From positions 27,769,721 through 27,833,720 of the forward strand of contig OX359282.1 in the NCBI GenBank assembly GCA_947179155.2: DNA of 64,000 nucleotides, in the 5' to 3' direction. Shown piece after piece: positions 54,230 through 64,000 of this stretch (positions within the stretch are counted from its first letter, which is position 1; each line of letters opens with the position of its first letter). The position numbers and the translations under genes were made by a program. The DNA is from Hedera helix. Its lineage: Eukaryota > Streptophyta > Magnoliopsida > Apiales > Araliaceae. The notes below the pieces were generated by a model. It was not told the origin of the DNA and searched no databases. It worked only from the letters and a program-made list of their open reading frames with translations.

Positions 54230-56880
54230 TGTAAGACCCCGAATTTTATGAAATACAAAATTTAATTTTTCTTCATATATATTTTTTCCTGAAACAGTAG
54301 GTGGTTAAATTGATAAGGTTAAAAGTTAAGGATTTTATGTGCAAATTTTATTATGTCGGACAATATTCGTTTGGTCGGAGAATATTCGTTTTGTCAGGGA
54401 ATATTCGATTCGTACGACGGCGTCGAAATAACAAAATAATGGTGGACCCCCACAACGACTTATTGTCGGATATAGAAAGCGACATACGTAACCTTTTTAA
54501 ATAAATATAGTCAACGGTATTATCATCTTGAACTGTTAAAATACCCGGTGGTAAAGGAATAGTAACATACGGTATTACATAGTAACATACGGTATTACAT
54601 AGTAGCACACAGTATTGCACAGTAGTACACGGTATTGCATAGTGTTTCATATTATTAAACTGATAAAGTGGTTATTGTACTATATTGACTTTATTGAACC
54701 AATAATTGTCACATGCATAATAATTCATATTATTGAGCTGATAATTGTCACAGTAGCATATGCACAATAATTCACATTACTGAATCAATAATTGTCATTA
54801 CACAGTAACGTGTTATTTTCTTATTTATTTTCAGCATTATTGTTATCTCTTTTATGATATTGATTAAACTGTTGTATTCTATTATTAGTTGATTTTCCTG
54901 TTTATCTAACTCGAAAAGCCAACTACACTGTATTTACAACAATTAGCCATAGTAATAAATAATTGTGAATTATTGTTGAATAATTGAATTGATAAAGTTA
55001 TTTGTTTTTATTATGATAAATTATATAAAGTTGTTTGTTTTTATATATAAAGTTAATTGATTTATTTAAAGTTAGTTGTTTTATATATAAAGTAAATTGA
55101 ATGGTATAGATTAAAAGATGATCTTTAAATGAATGGTTTAGATTAAGGAAATCTTAAAAGATGAAATGAGTGGTATAGATTAAACATTATCTTGAAATAT
55201 ACGGTTTGGATTAAATTAGGAAATCTTGGTGATGATAAGATTTTTTGCTATAAATAGAGGCCTTAACTTAAGGATTTTTCATAAAAAACTTTCTTGCTTA
55301 TTCTTTCTTTCACTCTCCAAATATTTCTTTGTATAAGTTCTCATTGAGTGTGCTAAAGTCATCTTGAGTATTTGTAAAGAGCCGTAAGTGTACGAGTTCA
55401 TATCTAGTCACGTGTTAAGGTAAGGATACCATCTTTTTCATCTTCCATTATTCAAACTTACTATGGTAAGAGATTATCATTATTTGATTCTCGAAAATAA
55501 TATTGTTTCTTCCTTACTCATAAGATGTGCCTTTTATTTTCATGTATTAATTTGTGGGAATAACCTTACGGCGCGGATTAGCGCCTGTTGGTGAATAACC
55601 TTTCGTTTTCATTCCTTATTATTCTCTGAGAATAACCTTACTGTGCGGATTACCGCCTGTTTGGTGAATAACTCTTCGTATTCAATTTTTATTAAATTGT
55701 GGGAATAATCTTACGGCGCGGATTACCGCCTGTTGGTGAATAACATTTCGTATTCATTCCTTATTAATCTCTGAGAATAACCTGACTACGCGGATTACCG
55801 CATGTTTAGTGAATTACTCTTCGTATTCATTTATTACTTGTCTCTTGTTGGTAAAGTTTCCTGAAATGAATATATATTCTTTAATAGTTTGCGCTTCATC
55901 TAATATCATTTCAACTGAACCTTCCTATTTTTCTAAATTTTTCTATTGAACCTTAACTGTTATTCTAAACTGTGGATCTTAAATATCATTCTTGAATTTT
56001 AGTCCACATCATGTTGGCAATTTGGACATTATTTGAATCTGCACAAAGAAAAATCATAAACTTTTGATATTTATTAATCATACTGTTTCTTCTGATTCAT
56101 CATCTATATCACGGTTGTTATTCTAATCATCAAGAACCATGTTGTTGTGAATATCTGTGGCCTGGGACACAGTTGATAGGATAAAGACGATATAATTATT
56201 GTGTCTTTTAGGGCACGTGATGAATATTCTCTTTGGCCTGGGGCAAAGATGAACTGTTGTTGGTATGATTATGACCAAAGGCTGAAAACTGGTATAATCA
56301 TTACCGTTGGTGTTATATTTGAACATCTTTGGCTCGTAATGCAAAGATGAACTATTGATTGGCATGATTATAATCAGGAACTGGAAATTTATATTATCAT
56401 GACCAGCGATGTTTAAGATGATAAAAGTTGATGATATTTTTCCTAAAAATAGAAGCGAGTGGACATTATAGTCTGCATTATTCTTCTAATAAATTGCTCT
56501 TTCCGCTGCTATTATTGATACAAAGCTTATTGTCTATTATATTCAATTAAGAACTCATCTGTTGAAGGCTAATGATAATTTATTTGTCATTATCTTAGTC
56601 ATGATATTTCTTACTGGGCTATTTGAGCTCACCCTTTCTTTTGTTCCATTGTTTTTCAGAAAATGAGAGAGTAGCCGGGTCTAGTAGGGGAATGGAGTGA
56701 CGGTCCGAGTGATAGCTATTATAGTCTTCACATGTTGTATATAGTGTGGCAATAATAGTGAAGACTTAGTTGTGTATTATTGAGTTTGTATTTCTGTTCT
56801 ATGTACTATTTGTATTAGAAATTATGTATTTTATGGCGTCTCAAATTGGGCTATGTAGGCCTAGATTTGGGGGCGTCACA
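54230..56880 (+). mobile_element. Solo LTR of the same Gypsy family (copy 2, 2651 bp)
   Basis: Starts TGTAAGACCCCGAATTTTAT and ends GGGGGCGTCACA; flanks ACTGA (54225-54229) and GCTGA (56881-56885) differ by one base. Shares with 26716-29755 the TATA box (55249-55256), the ACGGTATTACATAGTA repeats and the CGGATTACCG array, but lacks several AAATGAATGGTTTAGATTAA units, which explains most of the 389-bp difference. It interrupts the gag region. Confidence 0.87.
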
Positions 56881-56885
56881 GCTGA

Positions 56886-57732
56886 GCTAGGATGGTCAAG
56901 ATCTCGTCAGACAAGGAGGATCTTATATTGTGAATACCATCAGCACACATGATATTCGGCGGAGACATGTACTGGGTTAAAAGACATGATCGAGAAGAGG
57001 GTTCAGAGTGGAAACCTAATCCAATATATAGTTGGTCGAGAAACACCAGTACAGAACCCGACACAGATGGAGGATCGGGGAACTGAACAGGTGGTTCGTC
57101 CCGGACGAGTAGTAGATGTTATCATAGGTGGATCATTTCCCAAAAAATTAGGGAAGAAGTGATGGACGGTTTTAGACATAGTAATTGCGTTATCTAAGCA
57201 CACGACTAAGCGAGAGCGCCCTTTCTCGAACAAGGTGATCTCGTTCTCAAATGAAGATTACCCACTCGAAGTGGTCGAGCCTCATAAAGGGGCACTAATT
57301 ATTATAGCGTAGGTCGGTCCCGTAGACATGAGACACATCATAATCGATAATGGGTCTTCGGTCGATGTGTTGTATAGCCACGCATATCGGCAGATGGATC
57401 TACAGGGTGTAAAATTGAAGGTAGGACAGAAGTCACCTTTATACAGGTTCGACAATGAGCCTGTACCTGTGGTCAAAATAGTGGAACTATCGGTGGTCTT
57501 TGGGACGGCTCTTCGACACATATAGATTATGGTGAAATTCTTTATGGTCCAGGTTAATTCAACTTATAATGTCATACTTGGACGGACGACCCTTTCTGCA
57601 CTGTATGCTGTCACATCGATCCCACAGTTCAAGATCAAATTCCCTACGCCTAATAGGGTCGACAAGGTGGAAGGAGACGTGGACATTGCGAAGAAGTGCT
57701 ACTGCACACCACTCACTACATCCAGTGTTTGA
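56886..57732 (+). pseudogene. Gypsy gag C-terminus and aspartic protease (broken)
   Basis: Readable pieces: CEYHQHT then CTGLKDMIEKRVQSGNLIQY (gag end), EVVEPHKGALIII, then the protease core IIIDNGSSVDVLYSHAYRQM with the catalytic D in DNGSS, and FFMVQVNSTYNVILGRTTL. Stops occur after QHT, KKLGKK, ALIIIA and at 57523-57525. In the Tat group DNGSS replaces the usual DTGS, as here. Confidence 0.8.
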
Positions 57733-57877
57733 GTAAGTAAGCAAAAATAGATAAGGTTGGTGGATATTGAGTCATTTTATTGAAGGAGTCATCGAGCCAT
57801 TGGCATTGCCTACCGAGGAGACTGAGGAATTGAAGTGGAGTTGATATCATGTAACATAGCTAAAATAGTGAAAATAG

Positions 57878-58669
57878 GTGCCGGAATATGTGATTTTGGT
57901 TAGGAAACAGAACAAAAAATGGAGAGTTTGCATTGACTACACAGATTTGAATAAGGCGTGTCCGAATGATTTCTATCCACTTCTTTACATTGATCAACTC
58001 ATATACGCGACTTCGGGGAATGTTATCCTTAGCTTCTTGGATGTGTTTTCGGGGTATAACCAAATTTTAATTGTAAAGGAAGATATTCTAAATATGGCCT
58101 TCATCACTCACAGGGCTATCTATGCATATAACATGATGACATTTAGACTGATTAATGCCGTAGCTGTATATCAGAGAATGATGAACAAAGTCTTGCAAAG
58201 GAATATTAGAAAAAATATGGAGGTATATGTAGACGACATGATTGTCAGGAGCACTATGGTTCATAATCATCTATGTGATTTAGAGAGGAGTGCTTCTAGA
58301 TAGTTAGGCAGTATAACATGTGACTCAACCCCACGAAGTGCACATTCAGCTTAAGATCAGGAAAGTTCTTGGGTTATCTTATTAGCCGTAGGGGGATTGA
58401 AGTCAACCCAAAGAAAATCAATGCAAACTTGGATATGAGGCCCCCTAAGAATTTTAAAGATGTACAAAGGTTAACAGGTCGAGCAGCAGCTCTTCGGTGC
58501 TTCATGTCTAAGTCAGCCGAGAGGTGTCTTCCATTCTTTGACGCATTGAAGGAGACAAAAAATGAGAAGACATTCCAATGGAATTTAGAGTGTGAAGACA
58601 TATTCTAGGGGATAAAGAGATATTTATCCTCGGTTCCGTTATTACAGAAACCTCAACCGAATGAGCCAC
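57878..58669 (+). pseudogene. Gypsy reverse transcriptase (broken)
   Basis: 57878-58303 encodes the RT fingers and palm: KKWRVCIDYTDLNKACPNDF, then LSFLDVFSGYNQI and YVDDMIVRS, with the YVDD catalytic pair intact. A TAG at 58301-58303 interrupts; the thumb/connection follows from about 58360 (FLGYLISRRGIEVNPKKI, VQRLTGRAAALRCFMSKSAE, FFDALKETKNEKTFQWNLEC) to another stop at 58606-58608 and then to the insertion of the 4.9-kb LTR. Confidence 0.88.
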
Positions 58670-60429
58670 TGTAACGCCCCGGGGAAAATCAACTTTGACC
58701 AACCGTGACTCCCGCTCGTCAACGAATAAACTCCACAACATTTAAATAAAGGCATGTTGTTGAAAAACTCAGTAATTTTAATTTTTATAACATTTACTTA
58801 ACCTTGTCTCAGAATTGCAATCTTTACATAAATACTACAACTCAGATCATTTATATTTGATGACCTAGTGTATTACAACCATTGTGAGCAAATAAAAGCT
58901 CGCAACCTAATCAATAAGTCGACATGACTATTTACTAACTGCTTTTAATTACACAAGTTTACAAAATATTAACACTCATCTTGATTTACAACCGCCTTTC
59001 ACTATTATTACAAGGCTTATACGACGTTATCTTAAAGCAGTTCTAAAAACAACGTCTTAAATAAAATAAACCATAAACCTCAAACATCTTCTCTGCGATT
59101 ACCGGGATCATCAATTCCTCGCTCCTCGCTGAAAATGTTTATTATAACAAGAATGAGCACGACGGCTCAGCAAATCTAACAGCTAACACATAACACGTAA
59201 GTTACATTTTATTTATGCTTTATGCTTTATGCTTGGCATTTACATAGGCATCATGCTTATCATGTTTTACATTTATACAATTTACACATGCTTACCATGC
59301 ATGTCAATATTTCCAGGTTATATAACTCATATAACACATTCAATTCATAGCATTAATCATAATATACCAGCTATTAACAACATATGACTGTACACAGACA
59401 CATTTAAAATCAGTTAGCACATAAAATGAGTGCACACTTAATAGTTTAGGCATATAGCAAACATGTTCGCAAGTATAACACATAGTACTGAAAAACTTGC
59501 CTGATAGTCGCATTGACTTACGCTACCAGTCTGAAAACGCTCAACGAATTGAATTACTGCCTTCGAAAGACCTAATTTGCTTATCTGGAAATTAGTAAAG
59601 TACATAGGAACTCAGCTGCCATTCTCAAAAGAATTTACTCTACAACACAGAATTCCTTATTTATTAACTCGTAAATTTATAAGACAATATTATCATCCTT
59701 GGATAATATTTTAATTACCGATCAGTATTATTATACATTAATAATACATCACTAAATTACCAACGCTTCTCACGTACTGAACAACACCTTAATTGGTTAT
59801 TAATAATATTAAACCCTTAATAATATTCATCAAATTATCCATATTATTAATCCATTAATACTATTTATTCACTTACCATTAATTATCATTCATTAAATGA
59901 ATATTTATAATATTGGTAATAACTAAACACTCCAACAATTACCCGTCAATTGTTTACACTTTATTACCTTTAATTCCTTCACATTATTTATTTAATACCA
60001 TTTAAATAAATAATTAATTCACTTAACTTTACTTGTTTATTTATCTTCACATAAACAATTATTTCATTAATTACCCCACATTATTTATTTAATATTATTT
60101 AAATAAATAATTAATTTAATTAACTTTACTTGTTTATTTATCTTTACATAAACAATTATTTTCTTAATTACATAACATTATGTATTTAATATTAGTTAAA
60201 TAAATAATTAAATTAGCATTACTTGTTATTTATTATTGCATAACAATTATCTCATTAACCTTAATTCACTTTAATTATTATTTAATTTACATAATAATTA
60301 ATTAATTCTCCTTAATTCATTTAATGATTATTGAATATCAATTACATAATCATTTCTTAATTAATTAACCTCATTTATTATTTAATATTAATTAAATAAT
60401 AAATAATTATTTTATTCACATCATCTCTC

Positions 60430-60814
60430 TTTAATTATTATTTAATATCCTTTAAATAATAATTAAATAATTAATCATCCTTATTTATTAAATAATAAAT
60501 AATTACCTTATTATCTTTATCTTCCTTTAATTATTATTTAATATCCCTTAAATAATAATTAAATAATTAATCATCCTTATTTATTCAATAATAAATAATT
60601 ACCTTATTTAACTTTATCTTCCTTTAATTATTATTTAATATCCCTTAAATAATAATTAAATAATTAATCATCCTTATTTATTCAATAATAAATAATTACC
60701 TTATTTAACTTTATCTTCCTTTAATTATTATTTAATATCCCTTAAATAATAATTAAATAATTAATCATCCTTATTTATTCAATAATAAATAATTACCAAA
60801 TCAATTTCATCTTT
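60430..60814. repeat. Four tandem 96-97-bp units of palindromic AT-rich sequence
   Basis: Units 60430-60525, 60526-60622, 60623-60719 and 60720-60814. Each holds TTTAATTATTATTTAATATC, AAATAATAATTAAATAATTA and TTATTTATTCAATAATAAAT. More diverged copies extend on both sides (59980-61080). Confidence 0.88.
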
Positions 60815-62397
60815 CTTTAATTACTATTTATTATCCTTTAAATAATAATTAATTAACTAATTATCCTTATTTATTATTTAATATAATTAAATAATAAATA
60901 ATTATTTTTTTAACTTCATAACATCCTTTATTTATTATTTATCAATAAATAATTAAATAATTAGTTATCATATTTATTTGCTCTACATATTATTTAATAT
61001 CAATTAAATAATAATTAATCATAAAAATGGCTTTTATTTACTTTATTTATTATTTATCATATAAATAATAAATAATTAATAAACTTGGGTCCCAAATTAA
61101 TTATATTAACTTTTAAACATTTTGACTCAAACTGCTCCGAACCGACCCGTTAAAAATGACCCGACCCGACCCGGATTAAAAATTTATTTTTCTGTGAAAA
61201 GGGACTAGGGCCCCGGCCCTCCTTTTACAAAGGAAACAAGGGCCCCGGCCCTCCTCTTGCAGAATTTGCAAAATTGCCATTTTCTGATTTTTCAACTTTT
61301 GCTCCTTTGATTAAAACTTGAATAAAATGAAATCTACAAATCCAAATGATCTCAAATTGGTATCGATGGATTCGTATCTTCCTAAACTACAATATTCCAT
61401 CATTGGATCAAATTTTTGGAAAAGTTTTGGTTATGAAAAATAGCCACAAAGTGAACCGTTTGCACATTGAGTTCTTAAAATGGCCTTCTTTGGTCTAAAA
61501 ATCATATCTTGACCATAACAACTCACACGAACATTTTACCAACTTGGTATTGTTCTTAACTTATATATTTACCATAACCAAGAAGAAAATATCATACCTA
61601 ACTTTTAGGTTTCAAGATATAAAGCTCTGAATCACCCGTTCGCTTAGGGTTCCGTCGGTAAAAATCGTTTTCAAGCTTTTTGCTAAACTTTTCATAATAG
61701 ATACCCATAAATACACATGTTAAACCCATTGAACCCTAGATTTACTAATCTAGCATGGATATAAACATTTAGAGTTTGAAAATGGTTTTTCACCATGGAA
61801 ATTACCAAAAATACAAATGAAAGCACAAACTAGGGTTTGTATGAACTTTTTATACCTCTCGGGCTTGTGTGCTATTTTTCTCTTCCTTCCAAAGAATGAG
61901 ATGAAGCTTGAAGACCACCAAGACCCTCCTAGTTTCCGTGCACTCCTCCTCCAAGTCTCACTTGGTGATTTATTTTTTTTATAGAAGCTCAAGAACACCA
62001 AGTGTTCTTTCATTTTCTCTCTAACCTCTCTCTATTTTTGCTCCATAGTTTTCTCTCTAGATTTGGAAGAACTCAAGATGAACAAATGAAATGAGAGAGA
62101 GAGAATGAGAGTGTATTAGATTTACTAGTGAAATTGTATACTTACACTTTGTGTAAGTATACAACTATACTTCAATCAATAGGCCTACTAGCTAGTCCTT
62201 CTCTTCCTTGCTTTTCCCCAAACATTGAGCTCCTAAATGAGCAACACAAATCAGCCTTTTAAGGCCCCTAAAACTGACGGAAATGATGCTCCTAATAGCT
62301 CCAAATTTTGGTTATTTTCCTTTTCTTTTATTGCCCACTTGTGCTAGTAAATTATATATATACATATATAATATATAATCATCCACACACATACATT

Positions 62398-62598
62398 TGG
62401 GCTAAAGCTTGGGTCATAATTAATTACCTTTCTTGGGCCTCTCCAACATGTGATTAGGGCCTCAATTAAATAAATGTTTGGGCCATGCCTTAATTAATCC
62501 AATGGGCTAGGCATTTTAATCAATTGTGCTACCAATAAATTTATTTAGTTAACATACTTGGGCTATCCTTTGGGCCACTAGTTAAATCCATTTGGGCT
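62398..62598. promoter_or_regulatory. TGGGCY (site II-like) array in the 4.9-kb LTR
   Basis: Seven TGGGCC/TGGGCT in one direction, at 62398, 62434, 62479, 62503, 62559, 62571 and 62593. Confidence 0.55.
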
Positions 62599-63580
62599 CA
62601 AATAAATAAGTCATTGGACCTCCTATATGGTTTGCCATATTCACCATATTGTGCCAATTAAATTATCTCCTAACCAATTTACAAGTCCATAAACAATTAA
62701 ATTAAATTGGACTTGTTTAATAAATTAATTTGACAAATTCAAATTATTAATTTCCTAGTGGAATTATATAATATTAATAATCCACTATTAACAACTTTCC
62801 AAATGGAAATAAATAACATTTTTAATGTTTAAGCACTCTCATAAATTAATAATCACATTAATTAATTTATTCCTCCAATTTAACTCGCTAGCTATTTAAT
62901 CAAATAATCACATAGCTCAATAACCCTATCAAACTTTGATATTACACATCTTAGATTGGTCCATTAATTTACTAAATCCATTAATTGAACCTTCCTTAAA
63001 TTCCTTTAATTATCTCAACATATAATTAAATAACCTCAAGCCATCATATAATGATTTAATTTAATCGCACAGAAATTTATAATTACTGTTTAATAAATTC
63101 ATTTATTTATATTAAAATATTATCTTTTAACCCTAATATTCGTATTAGGTTAAATGCTTAGTCTTTCCTACGCATTCATCTCTTCTTCAGATTAAATTTT
63201 TGACTAACTCAAAAGATGAGTTCATCATCGGAATTACCACTACCACCACTTGGTTAAAGTTTGGTCCATTTCTAGACCCTTACAACATCTGCCTCTCCGA
63301 ACAATCTCATCGATTTTCTTAACATGGGCATTGTTTTACAACACTGTCCTAGCCCCTTCGTGACAGGACTCTAATTTATTTCCAGTGATCGTCTATCACT
63401 TTACCAAGGTTGGTTTTATATCTAAACCTCAATTTCCCGCTCGAATCCTCGAAAGCTTAAAAATTTCCCAAATCGACTATTCACTACTCCCTCATCCGAG
63501 AATTAGCGTAGCCTTAAATCACAATAATCACCTAAGACCATACAAATCAGTCTTATGAATTTCCGGGTCATTACAGCCAC

Positions 63581-64000
63581 TCTATCTGTATTTGATGGCA
63601 AGTGCTTTAGCTGTTAGGGCAGTTTTGGTTCGGGAAAAGGGAGGAAGGCATCGTCTAATCTACTACGTAAGTCATGCCTTAAGAGATGCAGAGGTGATGT
63701 ATCCAAACCTAGAAAAGTGCGTCTATGCACTAGTGATAACAAGCAGGAAGTTATGCCACTATTTGTAAAGGCGAGTTCTTGCCATCTACACCGATTAGCT
63801 TTTAAAGAAAGTTTTTCATAAACCGAATGCCTCGGGAAGAATGGTGGCCTAGTCGGTCGAGCTCAGTCAGTTTGTGTTGGACTAAAGGTGTCGAACGGCT
63901 ATCAAGGGACAAGCTTTGGTGAATTTTATAGTGGATTGCTCTTTTCTTGAAAACGATTAAAAGTGAGAATCGACTACCATGGTAAGTCTTATAAAGGGGG
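63581..64000 (+). pseudogene. Gypsy RNase H region (broken, runs off the window)
   Basis: Resumes after the LTR: LYLYLMASALAVRAVLVREK, then HRLIYYVSHALRDAEVMYPN, LEKCVYALVITSRKLCHYL and a TAA near 63766, then further stops. The VLVRE…YYVSHAL…YPNLEK pattern is the RNase H-like domain that follows RT in Gypsy elements. Confidence 0.82.

Larger units (their letters stand above)
58670..63575 (-). mobile_element. Very long solo LTR (4906 bp)
   Basis: Plus strand TGTAACGCCCCGGGG … CCGGGTCATTACA with a perfect GCCAC duplication (58665-58669, 63576-63580). The flanking Gypsy RT and RNase H regions resume on either side. Orientation (minus) is inferred from a block shared with the LARD LTRs: CTTCCTTCCAAAGAATG with GAAGCTTGAAGACC (61881-61915), versus TTCCTTCCAAAGTAGG with CAACTTGAAGACATG in the LARD. 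Contains a tandem AT-rich array (60430-60814), two AGGGCCCCGGCCCTCC palindromes (61207, 61240) and a TGGGCY array (62398-62598). No coding sequence. Confidence 0.82.
53018..64000 (+). mobile_element. Degenerate Gypsy (Tat-like) retrotransposon, nested and cut by the window end
   Basis: 5' LTR 53018-53559 (TGTTGA … TCAACA), primer-site region TTAGCACTAGAAAGAGGG, gag (from 53628, broken), gag end and protease (56886-57732), reverse transcriptase (57878-58669) and RNase H (63581-). The order protease-RT-RNase H and RT motifs are Gypsy type; residues such as KYCEYH-like CEYHQHT and SGYNQI suggest the Tat/Ogre side. Two solo LTRs interrupt it, at 54230-56880 (gag) and 58670-63575 (between RT and RNase H). 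Many stops make it dead. The 3' LTR lies beyond the window. Confidence 0.85.

Noticed and set aside
60430..60814. Regularly repeated units that could suggest a CRISPR-like array
   Set aside because: Units are contiguous tandem copies without unique spacers, in plant LTR sequence.
61750..62013. 87-codon minus-strand frame in the 4.9-kb LTR
   Set aside because: Lies in the probable promoter/leader block of the LTR; no homology recognised.

Overview
The window looks like AT-rich, transposon-laden nuclear DNA of a flowering plant, probably a eudicot. The evidence is spliced genes with GT-AG introns, plant-type families (F-box/FBA proteins, a PIP-type secreted peptide precursor, a plant multi-membrane metallophosphoesterase) and nested Copia, Gypsy, LARD-like, CACTA, hAT and Mutator-like elements. 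The species cannot be named from the sequence. Four host loci can be supported: (1) nine 3' exons of a calcineurin-like metallophosphoesterase (4424-17903, +), open and in frame for 663 codons, with the N-terminal exons lying before the window; (2) an F-box pseudogene (19590-20656, +); (3) an intact F-box gene (33760-34845, +); (4) a small secreted peptide gene of PIP/PIPL type (49838-50062, -).

Layout. 1-3540: decayed minus-strand Copia element, probably inside an upstream intron of the phosphoesterase. 4424-17903: phosphoesterase; its third intron in the window is 8 kb because a hAT-type element (9288-14022) sits there and was itself hit by a 3.96-kb LTR element (9992-13949) with no pol, carrying cDNA-like pieces of three host genes (UBP1-type RNA-binding protein, vacuolar H+-pyrophosphatase, PP1 phosphatase). 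18684-18993: Mutator-type MITE. 21147-22795: non-autonomous CACTA element. 23336-32452: Athila-like Gypsy element without gag-pol, whose 3' LTR holds one solo LTR and whose internal part holds another. 36242-49497: foldback element containing an 11.5-kb LARD-like element with two nearly identical 4.6-kb LTRs. 50845-51294 and 51929-52352: hAT-type MITE and an inverted-repeat element. 53018-end: degenerate Tat-like Gypsy element split by a 2.65-kb and a 4.9-kb solo LTR.

The most notable items are the gene-capturing LTR element with its fused pyrophosphatase/PP1 reading frame, the young LARD whose LTRs carry an alternating array of GC-rich palindromes, and same-direction TGGGCC/T arrays in two LTR families. 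Target-site duplications for most insertions give a relative order of events: MITE or old retroelement first, LTR element second. All boundaries and similarities are by eye; no alignment or database search was run.
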